From an uncultured Elusimicrobia bacterium (lineage in GTDB: Bacteria; Elusimicrobiota; Endomicrobiia; Endomicrobiales; CAIRNS01), in contig CAIRNS010000027.1 of NCBI GenBank assembly GCA_903880015.1, forward strand, positions 1 to 64,000: DNA of 64,000 bases. Direction: 5' to 3'. The notes below the pieces were generated by a model, which was not told where the DNA came from, made no database searches, and saw only the letters and a list, made by a program, of their open reading frames with translations. Numbering within the stretch: position 1 is the stretch's first letter; every line of letters begins with the position of its first letter. A program made the position numbers and the translations under genes. Shown here piece after piece: positions 1 to 8,492 of this stretch.

Positions 1-1001
1 CGTGGGCAATCCCAACCAAGGGAAATCGCCTGTTTAAATAGCATTACTTCGACTTCATTTTCATTTTTCTCTATATTCGCTAGATTTATTTTGTTGTCTT
101 TCTCTGAAAGATAAATGGCAAGCCGTCCATTATCTGTCGTATAGCTAGATTTCTTGAGTAAAGCTATTATTTCTTCTTTTTTATCCGATACTCCCTGCAT
201 AGCATCCGGCAATTGAATCAGCAAGAGAGGATTTACGCTTGACCCTTCGGCTTCAAGTTTCTTCTGCAATTCAATTCGCTTTTTCAGCGCAGTCTCTAAC
301 ACTAGTTCATCCGCCGATTTGTCGCTTTTCTTTTTATCAATGATGTAATTTTCAAAACCAGGATTGATGATGATTTCTTTCTTTATCATCTCCTCGTCTT
401 TTACAGCTTTGAGTTCTACTTCAACTATTCTGTTCGCATTATTGAGTTGAGGAGTGGCTGAAACTTCAATCGTGATCTTTGGCCCAATATCTTGTATTAG
501 TTCCTTCGATTTTTCGCTGTTTGCAGTGTGATGGCTTTCATCAATGAAAAGAAAGATTATTCTTCCAGCATCTTTCGTTCTGGCAATAACACTTGTCAGA
601 TTGTTGTCTCGTTCATTTGCTCGAACATATAAATTGTCTTTTTTATTGATGCTTGCCCAATTCAAGAACAATATCTCATTTTCACCAATTCTGCGATCAT
701 CCAAATCTTCAAAATATGAACACTTAATTCCTACACCATTCTGGTCGTAGTATTTTCTAAGATTATTTCGGCTTTGATCATGCAGTTTATTTACAGCAAT
801 CCACACAAAAGCGAACTTCTTGCCGTCTATACGAGAATCAATAAGACGCTTTAAAAATTCAGCCATCATCAGAGTCTTACCTGAACCAGTGGGTGCTTTG
901 AAAATACAGACCTTGCTGCCATCCGCATCTAAAAGCTCATTGATTTCTCGTTTCAACTTTACAACTGCATTTTCTTGATAATTTTTAAATTCGAATATCA
1001 T
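1..1001 (-). CDS. res: Type III restriction enzyme, Res subunit (partial, N-terminal 333 residues)
   Basis: This is the ATP-dependent helicase/nuclease subunit of a type III R-M system; Res acts only in complex with Mod. Translating the minus strand from ATG at 1001 gives a superfamily 2 helicase start: Walker A APTGSGKT at residues 36-43, a DEAH-like FIDESHH near residue 150, the SATP segment soon after, and a motif VI-like KQAISLGWDCPR just before the window edge. That last segment is typical of type III Res. The C-terminal nuclease domain is outside the window. The start codon follows the mod stop by one base, so the two genes are co-transcribed and probably translationally coupled. Confidence 0.9.
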   Translation of the reverse strand, partial: MIFEFKNYQENAVVKLKREINELLDADGSKVCIFKAPTGSGKTLMMAEFLKRLIDSRIDGKKFAFVWIAVNKLHDQSRNNLRKYYDQNGVGIKCSYFEDLDDRRIGENEILFLNWASINKKDNLYVRANERDNNLTSVIARTKDAGRIIFLFIDESHHTANSEKSKELIQDIGPKITIEVSATPQLNNANRIVEVELKAVKDEEMIKKEIIINPGFENYIIDKKKSDKSADELVLETALKKRIELQKKLEAEGSSVNPLLLIQLPDAMQGVSDKKEEIIALLKKSSYTTDNGRLAIYLSEKDNKINLANIEKNENEVEVMLFKQAISLGWDCP

Positions 1002-1002
1002 A

Positions 1003-2694
1003 TTATTTGAATATTTCCCGATACACTTTTAATATCACTTCAGGAATTGCACAAAGCGTTACCTTGCTTTTAAAATCCGCAAATTTCTTTGCATGAGGAT
1101 CATCACCCATCGAGAAAACATAGGTGTTAAAATGCCCATCAATCTTTTTGATTGCTTTTTTGAAGTCATCAATAGCTTCTTCGTAATAAATAACTCCAAC
1201 ATATTTATCGGTATTCTTGAAAATCTTGAATTCGGGTGTTTCTTGAACAAGCACGAAAGCGTTTTCTAAGATACAAAGCATTTCTGTCGATTCTTTGACC
1301 AATTTTCTTTTATTTTTATCAGTTGGCTCTGCTTCCACAAAGTCAGTTGTGAAGTATTTTAGATTTCCTCCAACCCCCTCAACCTTTTCGCTTCTTTGAT
1401 TATTATATCCATCAATAACTTTCTTAACACGTGGATAGCAAACTTCTTTACAAATTCCGTTCTCATCATTTGTGCAAAGAATAAATTTTCTATGTCCACC
1501 ATCTTCCTTGTTAAGTTCTAAGACCGCATGAGCAGTTGTGCCAGAACCAGCAAAGAAATCAAGCACGGTGCTATCTTTATCTGTGGTTAATTCTAATATT
1601 CTTTTAATCAAAGAAACTGGCTTTGGATTATTGAACTTCTTTTCTCCTAAAATATCTTCCAATTCTTGAGTTCCGTTTGTGGTTGTCCCCACATCATCCC
1701 AAATTGATTTAGGAGTCATTCCTTTTTCCATTGCATCACTCAAAAAGCGTTTTCGTGATGGCTTACCTTTACCATTCTTACCAAAAACAATTCTGTTATC
1801 TTTCAATAGTCTAAAATACTCTTCTTCCAATACTGCCCAGTGACGACCTTTCACTGGATAATATATTTTGCCTGTGTTTGGATTTTTGATTGAATAAGAT
1901 AGGTTTTTTCGCACTCCGGCGGCTTCAAACGGGTCCGCTGTCCACGCACCTCTTTTATCATTGTCAGAATTTGAAAATTTACCCTCTTGGGCAGGAAGTT
2001 TGAATTTCTTGCTCTTTTTTACTGCTTCTCTTAAGATTTCGGTATCTTTGGCATATACAAGTGTGTGATTATGATTTAAGGAAACGATCGCATCGCTTGA
2101 TACAGATTTTCTAGAATTCCAAATGACATCAACAATAAAATTATTTTCTCCAAATATTTCATCACAAAGCATTCTCAACGGTGCTTGTTCATTGTCATCA
2201 ATACTAATAAAAATCACTCCATTTTTTGTTAATAGATTCTTCGAAAGCTTGAGCCTCTTTTCCATAAAAGAAAGCCATTTACTGTGTCGGAAACTATCTT
2301 CTTTATCAACAAGCTTGTCGTTATAAATAAAATCGTTGTTGCCAGTATTGTAGGGAGGATCAATATATATTAAATCCACCGCTTCGCGGTGTGTGAAATT
2401 GAGAACTGCAAGTGAATGATAGTTATCTCCCTCTATCAAAATATTTATAAGTTTTGATTTATCAGATTCAATGGCTTTGCCTTTAACTTCTTTCAAAACA
2501 GGAAACGGTCTGCCAGCCATTTCGTTAGGGAACATCTCGTTTGGAGTCCGCGCGTCAGGATTGATGAGAATATCAATTTTTTCTTCCGGCAAATCACGAT
2601 GCCAAACAAGCCCGTATGTTGTGCTTTTAATTTTCACAATCTCTTTGATCAGTTCTTCTTTAGACCAATCGTCATAATTAAATTTTTTAGCCAT
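1003..2694 (-). CDS. mod: Type III DNA methyltransferase, Mod subunit
   Basis: Mod is the modification and specificity subunit of a type III R-M system and methylates adenine at N6 with S-adenosylmethionine. Motif IV DPPY is at residues 112-115 (context IYIDPPYNTGN) and motif I FAGSGTT at 381-387, the beta-class order expected for Mod. The stretch between them should hold the target recognition domain. At 563 aa it is somewhat shorter than EcoP15I-type Mod proteins. The sequence before ATG reads AGAGAAAAC, a fair ribosome site. No simple-sequence tract of the kind that drives phase-variable mod genes was seen. It is AT-rich, in keeping with transfer. Confidence 0.93.
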   Translation of the reverse strand: MAKKFNYDDWSKEELIKEIVKIKSTTYGLVWHRDLPEEKIDILINPDARTPNEMFPNEMAGRPFPVLKEVKGKAIESDKSKLINILIEGDNYHSLAVLNFTHREAVDLIYIDPPYNTGNNDFIYNDKLVDKEDSFRHSKWLSFMEKRLKLSKNLLTKNGVIFISIDDNEQAPLRMLCDEIFGENNFIVDVIWNSRKSVSSDAIVSLNHNHTLVYAKDTEILREAVKKSKKFKLPAQEGKFSNSDNDKRGAWTADPFEAAGVRKNLSYSIKNPNTGKIYYPVKGRHWAVLEEEYFRLLKDNRIVFGKNGKGKPSRKRFLSDAMEKGMTPKSIWDDVGTTTNGTQELEDILGEKKFNNPKPVSLIKRILELTTDKDSTVLDFFAGSGTTAHAVLELNKEDGGHRKFILCTNDENGICKEVCYPRVKKVIDGYNNQRSEKVEGVGGNLKYFTTDFVEAEPTDKNKRKLVKESTEMLCILENAFVLVQETPEFKIFKNTDKYVGVIYYEEAIDDFKKAIKKIDGHFNTYVFSMGDDPHAKKFADFKSKVTLCAIPEVILKVYREIFK

Positions 2695-2821
2695 GTTTTC
2701 TCTTTTTGAGTTATCTATCTATTTTTCCATTGTACCATACAAATCTTTTCACAACAAAAATGCTGAGTTTTTTTCGCGATTCACAAAACTTTCTTAACAG
2801 TCAATGCTACCGAAACTCCTT

Positions 2822-3055
2822 TTAGCCAATTTTTCCGCGACTACTTTGAATCAGATCATCCACCCCAGTATTTAAGGCCTTGGAAATTTTCACCAGGGTT
2901 TCAATTGTCGGATTGGTATTTGCTCCGGATTCAAGCTTGATTATTGTATTATAGGTAACATCGGAAAGTTTTGACAGTCTATCTTGAGAGATGCCAAGCT
3001 TATTTCTAAGTTTTTTTATATTTACAGATATGGAAGACGTTTTATTTGACTTCAT
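2822..3055 (-). CDS. Small XRE-family regulator (R-M controller-like)
   Basis: A 77-aa protein that is essentially a lone helix-turn-helix domain: residues 10-65 (KLRNKLGISQDRLSKLSD, then a recognition helix in YNTIIKLESG) match the Cro/C1/XRE fold. Size and position directly upstream of mod-res on the same strand are like controller (C) proteins of R-M systems, which delay restriction after entry into a new host. Its ATG overlaps an 18-bp perfect palindrome that also lies within a rightward promoter for the recombinase, so it may control itself and the recombinase. The nearest AAAGGA lies 19 bases before ATG, too far for normal use, so a leaderless transcript is possible. Function is inferred. 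Confidence 0.85.
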   Translation of the reverse strand: MKSNKTSSISVNIKKLRNKLGISQDRLSKLSDVTYNTIIKLESGANTNPTIETLVKISKALNTGVDDLIQSSRGKIG

Positions 3056-3074
3056 AGTAATATATTACTATAAT
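3046..3074 (+). promoter_or_regulatory. Rightward promoter with embedded palindromic operator
   Basis: TTGACT (3046-3051) and TATAAT (3069-3074) are separated by 17 bases and point towards the serine recombinase. The perfect 18-bp palindrome ATAGTAATATATTACTAT (3054-3071) fills the spacer, enters the -10 box, and includes the first two bases of the leftward xre start codon. A protein bound here would block recombinase transcription and could block xre. Binding by the XRE protein is an inference. Confidence 0.6.
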
Positions 3075-3232
3075 CCTTTTAGCAGTATTATATATTTATT
3101 TAACAAAATGATACCAAAAATATATAGAATAGTAAAGTCAAATCTCAAATTTCTTTATCGGCTCAAATCATATTTTATAGCATAGAATCACGATTTTTCA
3201 CCGCGAACGCAATACATGCAAGGAGAAGCCAG

Positions 3233-4732
3233 ATGGAAAGTACAAAACCTGTTGGAATCTGGATACGTGTATCAACCGAAGATCAGGCAAAAGGTGAAAG
3301 CCCTGAACATCACGAAAAAAGAGCCCGCTATTATGCCGAATCAAAGGGCTGGAACATAAAACAGGTATATCACCTGGAAGCGGTCAGCGGAAAATCCGTG
3401 ATGGAGCACCCCGAAACGCAAAAGATGCTCAAAGATATAAAGTCCGGTCATATCACCGGCCTTATATTTTCCAAATTGGCCCGCCTCGCCCGCAACACCA
3501 GAGAACTTCTTGAATTCGCGGACATATTCCGGGAATATAACGCGGACTTAATCTCTCTTCAGGAATCCATAGACACGTCAACTCCTGCCGGACGGCTCTT
3601 CTATACCATGATTGCAGCCATGGCCCAATGGGAGCGTGAAGAAATAGCTTCAAGAATAAATGCATCCGTTACTATAAGAGCGAAACTCGGCAAATTCATG
3701 GGTGGCGCGGCTCCCTTTGGTTATCAGAGACAGGACAAAATACTGATTCCCGATCCCAAGGAAGCACCTGTCGCAAAACGTCTTTTCGAACTGTTTTTGG
3801 AACACCACCGGAAAAGAACTACGGCTCGAATTCTGAACGATGCGGGACACAGAACCAAGAATGGATCAAAGTTCTCCGACACCACTGTAAACAGATTACT
3901 AACTGATCCAACATACAAAGGGCTTCACCGGATCAACTATAGCAAAAGCCTGGGGTCGAAAAAACACTGGGTGTATAAGCCCAAGGAAGAATGGAATTAT
4001 GTCAAAGTTGAGTCTATAGTATCTGAGGAGCTCTGGGATCAGTGCAATGCGATTATTGATAAACAGAGCGAAACACGCAAGAAACCCGCTAAAAAGGCCG
4101 TTTATCTGTTCACTGGATATGTTTCCTGTGAGTGTGGCGGCAAGATGACTGTGCCTTCCGGGTTGAAGAAATATCGGTGCAACAAATGTAAGAGCAAGAT
4201 TCCCATAACCGATCTGGAAGAAGTATTCCACGAGCAGCTCAGGAACTTCCTGTTCTCCCATAATGAAATGTCTGATTACCTGAGTAAAGGTGATCAGATA
4301 ATAAGGGAAAAGGAAGAGCTCCTGAAGTCTCTGGAAGATCAGAAACAAGGGATTCAGACTGAAAAGGATATGGTCTACAAAGCCTACATCAGCCAGAAGA
4401 TCAGCATGGATGATTTCGGGGCCCAGTTCAACCCTTTATCAGAAAGAATCAAGCAGATAGAGAGCCAGGTACCTGAATTGCAGGGAGAAATAGACTTCCT
4501 GAAGATTCAGTACCTGAACAGTGGTGAGATTCTGAATGAAGCCAGGGATTTGCATTCCAAATGGAAGGACCTTATCTTTGAAGAAAAGAGAAAAATCGTT
4601 GAAAATATAACTGAAAACATCATTGTCGGTAAAGATAACATCGCTATCAATCTCTGTTATCTTCCCTCTTCTCCAGAAATGACTACTGATAGGCAACGCA
4701 ACCACACGCATTGCTGGCGCCGACAAGCATAA
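3233..4732 (+). CDS. Large serine recombinase (integrase of the element)
   Basis: Site-specific recombinase of the resolvase/invertase family that would integrate and excise the element. The N-terminal catalytic domain has the nucleophile in RVSTEDQ (Ser14) and the usual arginine-rich segments. A recombinase domain follows at about 170-280, then a zinc ribbon with CECGG and CNKCK (about 299-321), then a coiled-coil stretch (about 360-460) typical of large serine integrases. AAGGAGAAGCCAG precedes ATG. The gene runs convergent to the broken comM and overlaps its end by 50 bp, so the last dozen or so codons and the stop appear to be encoded by comM-side DNA. At 499 aa it has normal family length. 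Confidence 0.93.
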   Translation: MESTKPVGIWIRVSTEDQAKGESPEHHEKRARYYAESKGWNIKQVYHLEAVSGKSVMEHPETQKMLKDIKSGHITGLIFSKLARLARNTRELLEFADIFREYNADLISLQESIDTSTPAGRLFYTMIAAMAQWEREEIASRINASVTIRAKLGKFMGGAAPFGYQRQDKILIPDPKEAPVAKRLFELFLEHHRKRTTARILNDAGHRTKNGSKFSDTTVNRLLTDPTYKGLHRINYSKSLGSKKHWVYKPKEEWNYVKVESIVSEELWDQCNAIIDKQSETRKKPAKKAVYLFTGYVSCECGGKMTVPSGLKKYRCNKCKSKIPITDLEEVFHEQLRNFLFSHNEMSDYLSKGDQIIREKEELLKSLEDQKQGIQTEKDMVYKAYISQKISMDDFGAQFNPLSERIKQIESQVPELQGEIDFLKIQYLNSGEILNEARDLHSKWKDLIFEEKRKIVENITENIIVGKDNIAINLCYLPSSPEMTTDRQRNHTHCWRRQA

Positions 4733-5771
4733 AATAAGCCGGGAAGGAAAGTGAATGGCGGGCACGCGAAATCGTAACGACATGGTCTTCCAGCGGCTGG
4801 CGCAACACATCGAGCACATCGCTGTGAAATTCCGTCATCTCATCTAAAAAAAGGACCCCGTTATGCGCCAAACTTACTTCCCCCGGTTTCGGATATGAAC
4901 CGCCGCCGATAAGCGCGATGTTTGAAATGGTATGGTGCGGCGCCCGGAACGGCCGTTGCGTTACCAAGCTTTTCCCGGGCGGCAGCAACCCAACCACCGA
5001 ATGTATTTTTGTCGTTTCCAACGCTTCATCGAACGACAAAGGCGGCAGTATGGTCGGCAATCTTTTTGAGAGCATTGATTTGCCCGAGCCGGGCGGCCCG
5101 ACCATGATCACATTATGCCCGCCTGCAGCCGCCACTTCCAGGGCGCGCTTGGCAAAATGCTGTCCCTTCACTTCAGAAAAATCAACATCGGTTCCACCGG
5201 TATCGGAGCACACACCTTCGGGGCTATGCCGATGCGGCATAATCTCTATTTCACCATTTATAAATTTCACCACTTCCTGCAGCGTTGAAGCAGGAAAGAC
5301 CTCTATGCCATCAACAACGCTTGCCTCATCGGCGTTGAATGCAGGCACTATCATTTTTGTAATACCGTGCTTTTTGAGGCCAAGAGCAATCGGCAACGCC
5401 CCTTTTATGGGGCGAACTACACCGTTTAATGCAAGCTCCCCGATAAAACAAAATTCTTTGAGCTTTTCCACATTGGTTATTTTCGGCTCTTTTTCCATGG
5501 CGGCAAGAATGCCGACTGCGATAGGCAGATCAAAACATGCCCCCTCTTTTTTGATGTCTGCGGGAGCAAGATTAACCGTTACGCGTTTTGCGGGAAAATT
5601 AAATCCAGAGTTCCTGACCGCCGCCACCACCCGGTCCTTTGACTCTTTGACCGCGGCATCAGGAAGACCGACGGTAGAGAAAGTCGGAAGCCCCGCGGAA
5701 ATATCAACTTCAACATCTATGAGATAGGAATCAATCCCCTGCACAGCAGCGGAAATCACGCGTGAAAGCAT
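4683..5771 (-). pseudogene. comM: ComM/YifB family AAA+ ATPase, interrupted
   Basis: ComM-type proteins are Mg-chelatase-like AAA+ helicases that aid branch migration during natural transformation. The start is set at ATG 5771 ([14 protein letters not shown]), preceded by AGAAAGG; upstream codons are not conserved in the family. The N-terminal ChlI domain is intact, Walker A is GPPGSGKS (residues 225-232) and Walker B LFLDE (about 307-311). The frame ends after about 352 family-like residues plus a short foreign tail, against roughly 500 in complete proteins, so the sensor/arginine-finger part and the C-terminal domain are lost. Insertion of the serine-recombinase element explains the break. 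Natural transformation may be impaired. Confidence 0.88.
4685..4715. other. Probable attachment-site junction in comM
   Basis: Reading comM on the minus strand, the family's conserved FPAxFxLVxAxNPCPCG segment is followed up to LVGASNAC and then degenerates and stops. The crossover should therefore lie in the codons for this Asn-x-Cys segment, about 4690-4700. The exact core dinucleotide cannot be set without the other junction or an uninterrupted relative. Confidence 0.6.
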
Positions 5772-5821
5772 AGTCAACCTTTCTAGGCACAGCCACGACA
5801 AAATATATATGGCGAAGTTTT

Positions 5822-6445
5822 TTACACCCGGGGAATCGTGGCGACCACAACGCCCTGCACTTGAAAATCTCTGGTGAGTATTATTTCTTTATGAACTTTT
5901 CTGCGCGAGCGGGGTTTCAATATGACCGCTTCTGCGGATGTATGAAATTCCTTGATGGTTGAATCGTTGTCAACCAGCGCGACAACGCGATCGCCGTTGC
6001 GTGCGGTATTCTGCCGGCGGACCAAAACTAAATCGCCGTCCTTTATGCCGGATAGGTTCATGGAATCGCCCGATGCTTTGAGAAGAAAATAACTATGAGG
6101 CGGTTTTGCCAAACCCACGGAGACCGGATAATAGGTATCGATATTCTCTTGCGCCAGCAGGGGCACGCCGCAGGCGACTCTGCCCACCAACGGAACCGGC
6201 ACAGTCTCGGCGTGCGTTTCGTCGCGCGCGATATCGGCCAGATACTGCACCTTTCCCTCGGACATCTGCAAGTATCCTTTCTTTTCCAGTTGCTCGTACA
6301 AATAAGAAACTGAACGGGGATACTTATATCCCAAGTGCTTGGCAACGGCGCGAACAGCAGGGATTTCCCCCTCTTGAATCATCAGTTTGCGCAAAGACAG
6401 CAGATGTTCTGTTTCTTTGTTGGACAATTTTTTCTGATGTGTCAT
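5822..6445 (-). CDS. lexA: LexA repressor (SOS regulator, S24 autoprotease)
   Basis: LexA represses DNA-damage genes and cleaves itself when RecA filaments form. Residues 7-60 form the winged helix-turn-helix. The C-terminal S24 peptidase has Ser128 in ASGDSMN and the general-base Lys165 in DSTIKEF. The scissile bond falls in RVACGVP, that is Cys92-Gly93, where E. coli LexA has Ala-Gly; Cys-Gly is known from UmuD-type relatives, so cleavage should still work. At 207 aa the length is normal. It has its own consensus promoter and a palindrome at the expected start of transcription, which suggests autoregulation. comM follows 50 bp downstream. Confidence 0.93.
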   Translation of the reverse strand: MTHQKKLSNKETEHLLSLRKLMIQEGEIPAVRAVAKHLGYKYPRSVSYLYEQLEKKGYLQMSEGKVQYLADIARDETHAETVPVPLVGRVACGVPLLAQENIDTYYPVSVGLAKPPHSYFLLKASGDSMNLSGIKDGDLVLVRRQNTARNGDRVVALVDNDSTIKEFHTSAEAVILKPRSRRKVHKEIILTRDFQVQGVVVATIPRV

Positions 6446-6456
6446 GTACGCACTCC

Positions 6457-6511
6457 CTGTTTTTATACAGTTTTATACATCTATTATACAAAGTGAGCGA
6501 ACCGCTGTCAA
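6457..6511 (-). promoter_or_regulatory. lexA promoter and candidate LexA box
   Basis: On the minus strand TTGACA (6511-6506) is followed after exactly 17 bases by TATAAT (6488-6483), a perfect sigma70-type promoter. Just downstream, over the expected start of transcription, lies the inverted repeat CTGTTTTTATACAG (6457-6470), CTGT-N6-ACAG. The E. coli SOS box is CTGT-N8-ACAG, so this could be a lineage-specific LexA operator with shorter spacing. The direct repeat TTTTATACAG/TTTTATACAT overlaps it. Confidence 0.7.
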
Positions 6512-6569
6512 CAGGCTGAGAACAAATTAAATAAGTTGGCATCTACAGGAAAAAACGACAGGAGTTCTT

Positions 6570-6959
6570 TTACTTTTTGTCCGGATCGGGAGGAACTGCG
6601 GAGGACTGTTCTGCTTGGCGGATCGCCGCAAGTATCTGGTTCGGCAAAATTGGCTTGGGAAGGTACCCGCGTGCGCCCATAGCAACGGCGTCTTGATGGG
6701 AAAAAATCAATTCAGTACCGGTCATGAAAATAATATATGCTTCCGGATCGATGTTTTTTATCTGGCGGAATACCTCTTCGCCGTCAATTCCCGGCAGAAG
6801 AACATCAAGGAATACATAATCGGGCCGGTGCTGGGCAAAAAGTCCGATGCCGTCCTCGCCATTGCCGGCAGTGAAAACCCGGTATCCCTGGTTTTCCAGC
6901 AGTTTTGCGAGATAATCCCGCGCGTACATTTCATCATCAATCATCAAAATTGTTTTCAC
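6570..6959 (-). CDS. Single-domain response regulator (CheY-like receiver)
   Basis: A receiver domain of about 130 residues with no output domain. From the GTG at 6959 (preceded by AAAGGA at good spacing) the protein reads VKTILMIDDE, giving the acidic pair, then the phospho-acceptor Asp in FLDVLLPG, the Thr in FMTGTE and the Lys in LPKPI. The upstream in-frame ATG codons would add a basic stretch absent from the family. No histidine kinase is encoded nearby, so its partner and target are unknown; it may act through protein contacts as CheY or Spo0F do. It sits between yraN and lexA in the same direction. Confidence 0.85.
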   Translation of the reverse strand: MKTILMIDDEMYARDYLAKLLENQGYRVFTAGNGEDGIGLFAQHRPDYVFLDVLLPGIDGEEVFRQIKNIDPEAYIIFMTGTELIFSHQDAVAMGARGYLPKPILPNQILAAIRQAEQSSAVPPDPDKK

Positions 6960-6993
6960 TGTAATCCTTTGCCTGCTGACGCGCCGATACATC

Positions 6994-7374
6994 TTACATC
7001 GTGTATATGGGCGGGACAGTAAATGCAGACGGCAACAATTCATACTGCTCGGGCGCTGGTCCTATTGCGAGCACATCAAAACGCACGGCCGCCGGGCTGA
7101 GCCCGTTTTGTTTGAGATACACCAGCGCCGACTTGGCTATGCGCCGTTGCTTGGTCAGGGTAACCGCTTCGCCCGGGCTACCGTAGGCGCTTGAGCGCCG
7201 GTACTTTATTTCAACAAATATGAGATCGCCTTTATGGCGGGCGATAACATCTATTTCGCCGAACCGGGTCCGGTAATTGCGCTCCAGTATCTTATAGCCG
7301 TTACGGGTAAGAAAAAGATGCCCCTTTTTTTCACCGTCGGAACCAACCGCCGTGGTATCAGATCGCACGATCAT
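6994..7374 (-). CDS. yraN: YraN/UPF0102 family endonuclease-like protein
   Basis: A small protein of the UPF0102 family with the restriction-endonuclease-like fold. The core reads RTRFGEIDVIARHKGDLIFV followed by EIKYR, which supplies the Glu/Asp and ExK residues of a PD-(D/E)xK centre. The family has no firm physiological role; it is commonly found beside rnhB, as here. I chose the ATG at 7374 (MIVRSDTTAVG), giving 126 aa and a 17-bp overlap with the rnhB end; the longer frame upstream is antisense-like sequence inside rnhB. The C-terminus is complete. Confidence 0.85.
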   Translation of the reverse strand: MIVRSDTTAVGSDGEKKGHLFLTRNGYKILERNYRTRFGEIDVIARHKGDLIFVEIKYRRSSAYGSPGEAVTLTKQRRIAKSALVYLKQNGLSPAAVRFDVLAIGPAPEQYELLPSAFTVPPIYTM

Positions 7375-7978
7375 TGAGCAAGCGCCTGATCGGTTCAAAG
7401 CTTTTGCGGTGGATGGGGCACGGACCATACGCTTTGAGCGCACCGTGATGTTCTTGTGTCCCATACCCCTTATGCTTCTCAAAGCTGTACTGAGGATATT
7501 CACGGGAATATGCCACCATAAGCCGGTCACGGGTGACTTTAGCAATGATAGAAGCCGCGGCAATGCACGCGCTTTTTCCGTCCCCCCCGATAATAGCGTT
7601 CTGGGTATGGGCCAAGCCGGGAATCGTCATTGAACCGTCGACCAAGATAGCATCAAAAGTTGCGGAGAGTTTTTCCACTGCCTCGCGCATGGCTATAAAT
7701 GTTGCCTGCAAAATGTTGTGAGAGTCGATTATTCCGGCATCGCACACGCCGACACCGATTGCCAGCGCTGACGCACTGATGGCGTCAAACAACACCGCGC
7801 GTTTTTGAGGAGAAAGTTTTTTTGAGTCGTTAAGTCCGGGAAGGTTACTGTCTGTGGGAAGGATTACCGCCGCCGCTACGACCGGTCCCGCCCAGGGGCC
7901 ACGGCCTGCCTCATCTACACCGGCAATAACGCGGTATCCGCCGTCGCGGTACGCGCAATCGAAACTAAATAAATCCAT
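7358..7978 (-). CDS. rnhB: Ribonuclease HII
   Basis: RNase HII removes ribonucleotides embedded in DNA and RNA primers. The catalytic Asp-Glu pair is in VIAGVDEAGRGPWAGPV (residues 18-34), and the further acidic residues follow in LVDGS and in the segment IIAKVTRDRLM, where the Asp is the fourth ligand. The length of 206 aa is typical. Order rplS-rnhB-yraN is a common bacterial arrangement. The gap to rplS (150 bp) holds two hairpin repeats. Confidence 0.96.
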   Translation of the reverse strand: MDLFSFDCAYRDGGYRVIAGVDEAGRGPWAGPVVAAAVILPTDSNLPGLNDSKKLSPQKRAVLFDAISASALAIGVGVCDAGIIDSHNILQATFIAMREAVEKLSATFDAILVDGSMTIPGLAHTQNAIIGGDGKSACIAAASIIAKVTRDRLMVAYSREYPQYSFEKHKGYGTQEHHGALKAYGPCPIHRKSFEPIRRLLNDRAI

Positions 7979-8051
7979 GTCGTGTCATTCCAAAACACAC
8001 TGCATCATTGCTGACAAGCATAATCGGGATCAGCGTGTTTGCGTTTTCTGA

Positions 8052-8130
8052 CCTAAAACTATATCCCCGATATTTTCGTTCGGGGCGACAATCAAAGGGA
8101 AAACATTCCCGGGATGACAGAAAATCTTTA
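8052..8130. repeat. Dispersed hairpin repeats (ATCCCCGA / CATTCCCG type)
   Basis: ATCCCCGA followed by TTCGGGG, then CATTCCCGGGATGACAG, lie between rnhB and rplS. They are degenerate copies of the hairpin family seen best at 30,249 and 52,941. No gene is visible in the gap. Confidence 0.6.
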
Positions 8131-8472
8131 TGACTGAGCTTCTTGTATCCGGGCTGCTCTGCCGGCGAGCTGGCGCAGATAATACAGTTTTGCGCGCCGT
8201 ACACGGCCACGGCGAACCACGTCAATCTTTTCGATGCGGGGAGAATTAATCGGGAAAATGCGTTCTACGCCGATGCCAAAAGAAATTTTGCGCACTGTCA
8301 TGCTTTCGCGCAGGCCTGCACCCCGGCGGCGAATAACCGTTCCCTCAAAAATCTGGACACGCTCATTATCGCCTTCTATAACTTTGAAATGGACTTTTAT
8401 CTGATCCCCGGGACGGAACGCGGGTAATCCTGTTTTTTTCTGTGTTGCTTCGAGTGTTGCGATCGATGACAT
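8128..8472 (-). CDS. rplS: 50S ribosomal protein L19
   Basis: L19 lies at the 30S-50S interface. Family segments are plain: [23 protein letters not shown], then the basic [20 protein letters not shown] and [15 protein letters not shown]. The start is set at ATG 8472 ([10 protein letters not shown]), preceded by AGAGGAG; the longer frame upstream runs into trmD and is not L19-like. That gives 114 aa, the usual size. It is the last ribosomal gene of the rpsP-khpA-rimM-trmD-rplS operon. Confidence 0.97.
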   Translation of the reverse strand: MSSIATLEATQKKTGLPAFRPGDQIKVHFKVIEGDNERVQIFEGTVIRRRGAGLRESMTVRKISFGIGVERIFPINSPRIEKIDVVRRGRVRRAKLYYLRQLAGRAARIQEAQS

Positions 8473-8492
8473 AATACGGCTCCTCTGTTGAA

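Larger units (their letters stand above)
1..4705. mobile_element. Integrated element in comM (one end; rest lies left of window)
   Basis: This stretch is visibly AT-richer than the rest of the window and lacks the dispersed hairpin repeats that fill other gaps. It ends inside comM: the comM reading frame is normal until just after its Walker B region and then breaks off at the point where a large serine recombinase gene ends. A recombinase next to a broken target gene is the usual look of one end of a serine-integrase element. The cargo seen here is a type III restriction-modification system and a small XRE regulator. The other end, and the 3' part of comM, should lie to the left of the window. 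The boundary is inferred to within about 30 bp. Confidence 0.8.

Noticed and set aside
1003-2694. Phase-variable mod gene
   Set aside because: No run of short tandem repeats is present in or just before mod, so there is no sign of slipped-strand switching.
4683-4760. comM truncation as a sequencing frameshift
   Set aside because: No frame continues the ComM sequence to the left; the DNA there codes for the recombinase on the other strand, so insertion is the better explanation.
4918-5727. 269-codon plus-strand ORF opposite comM
   Set aside because: Antisense shadow of a clear ComM coding region with no recognisable domain. The same holds for other long plus-strand frames opposite lysC, rng and ilvC.
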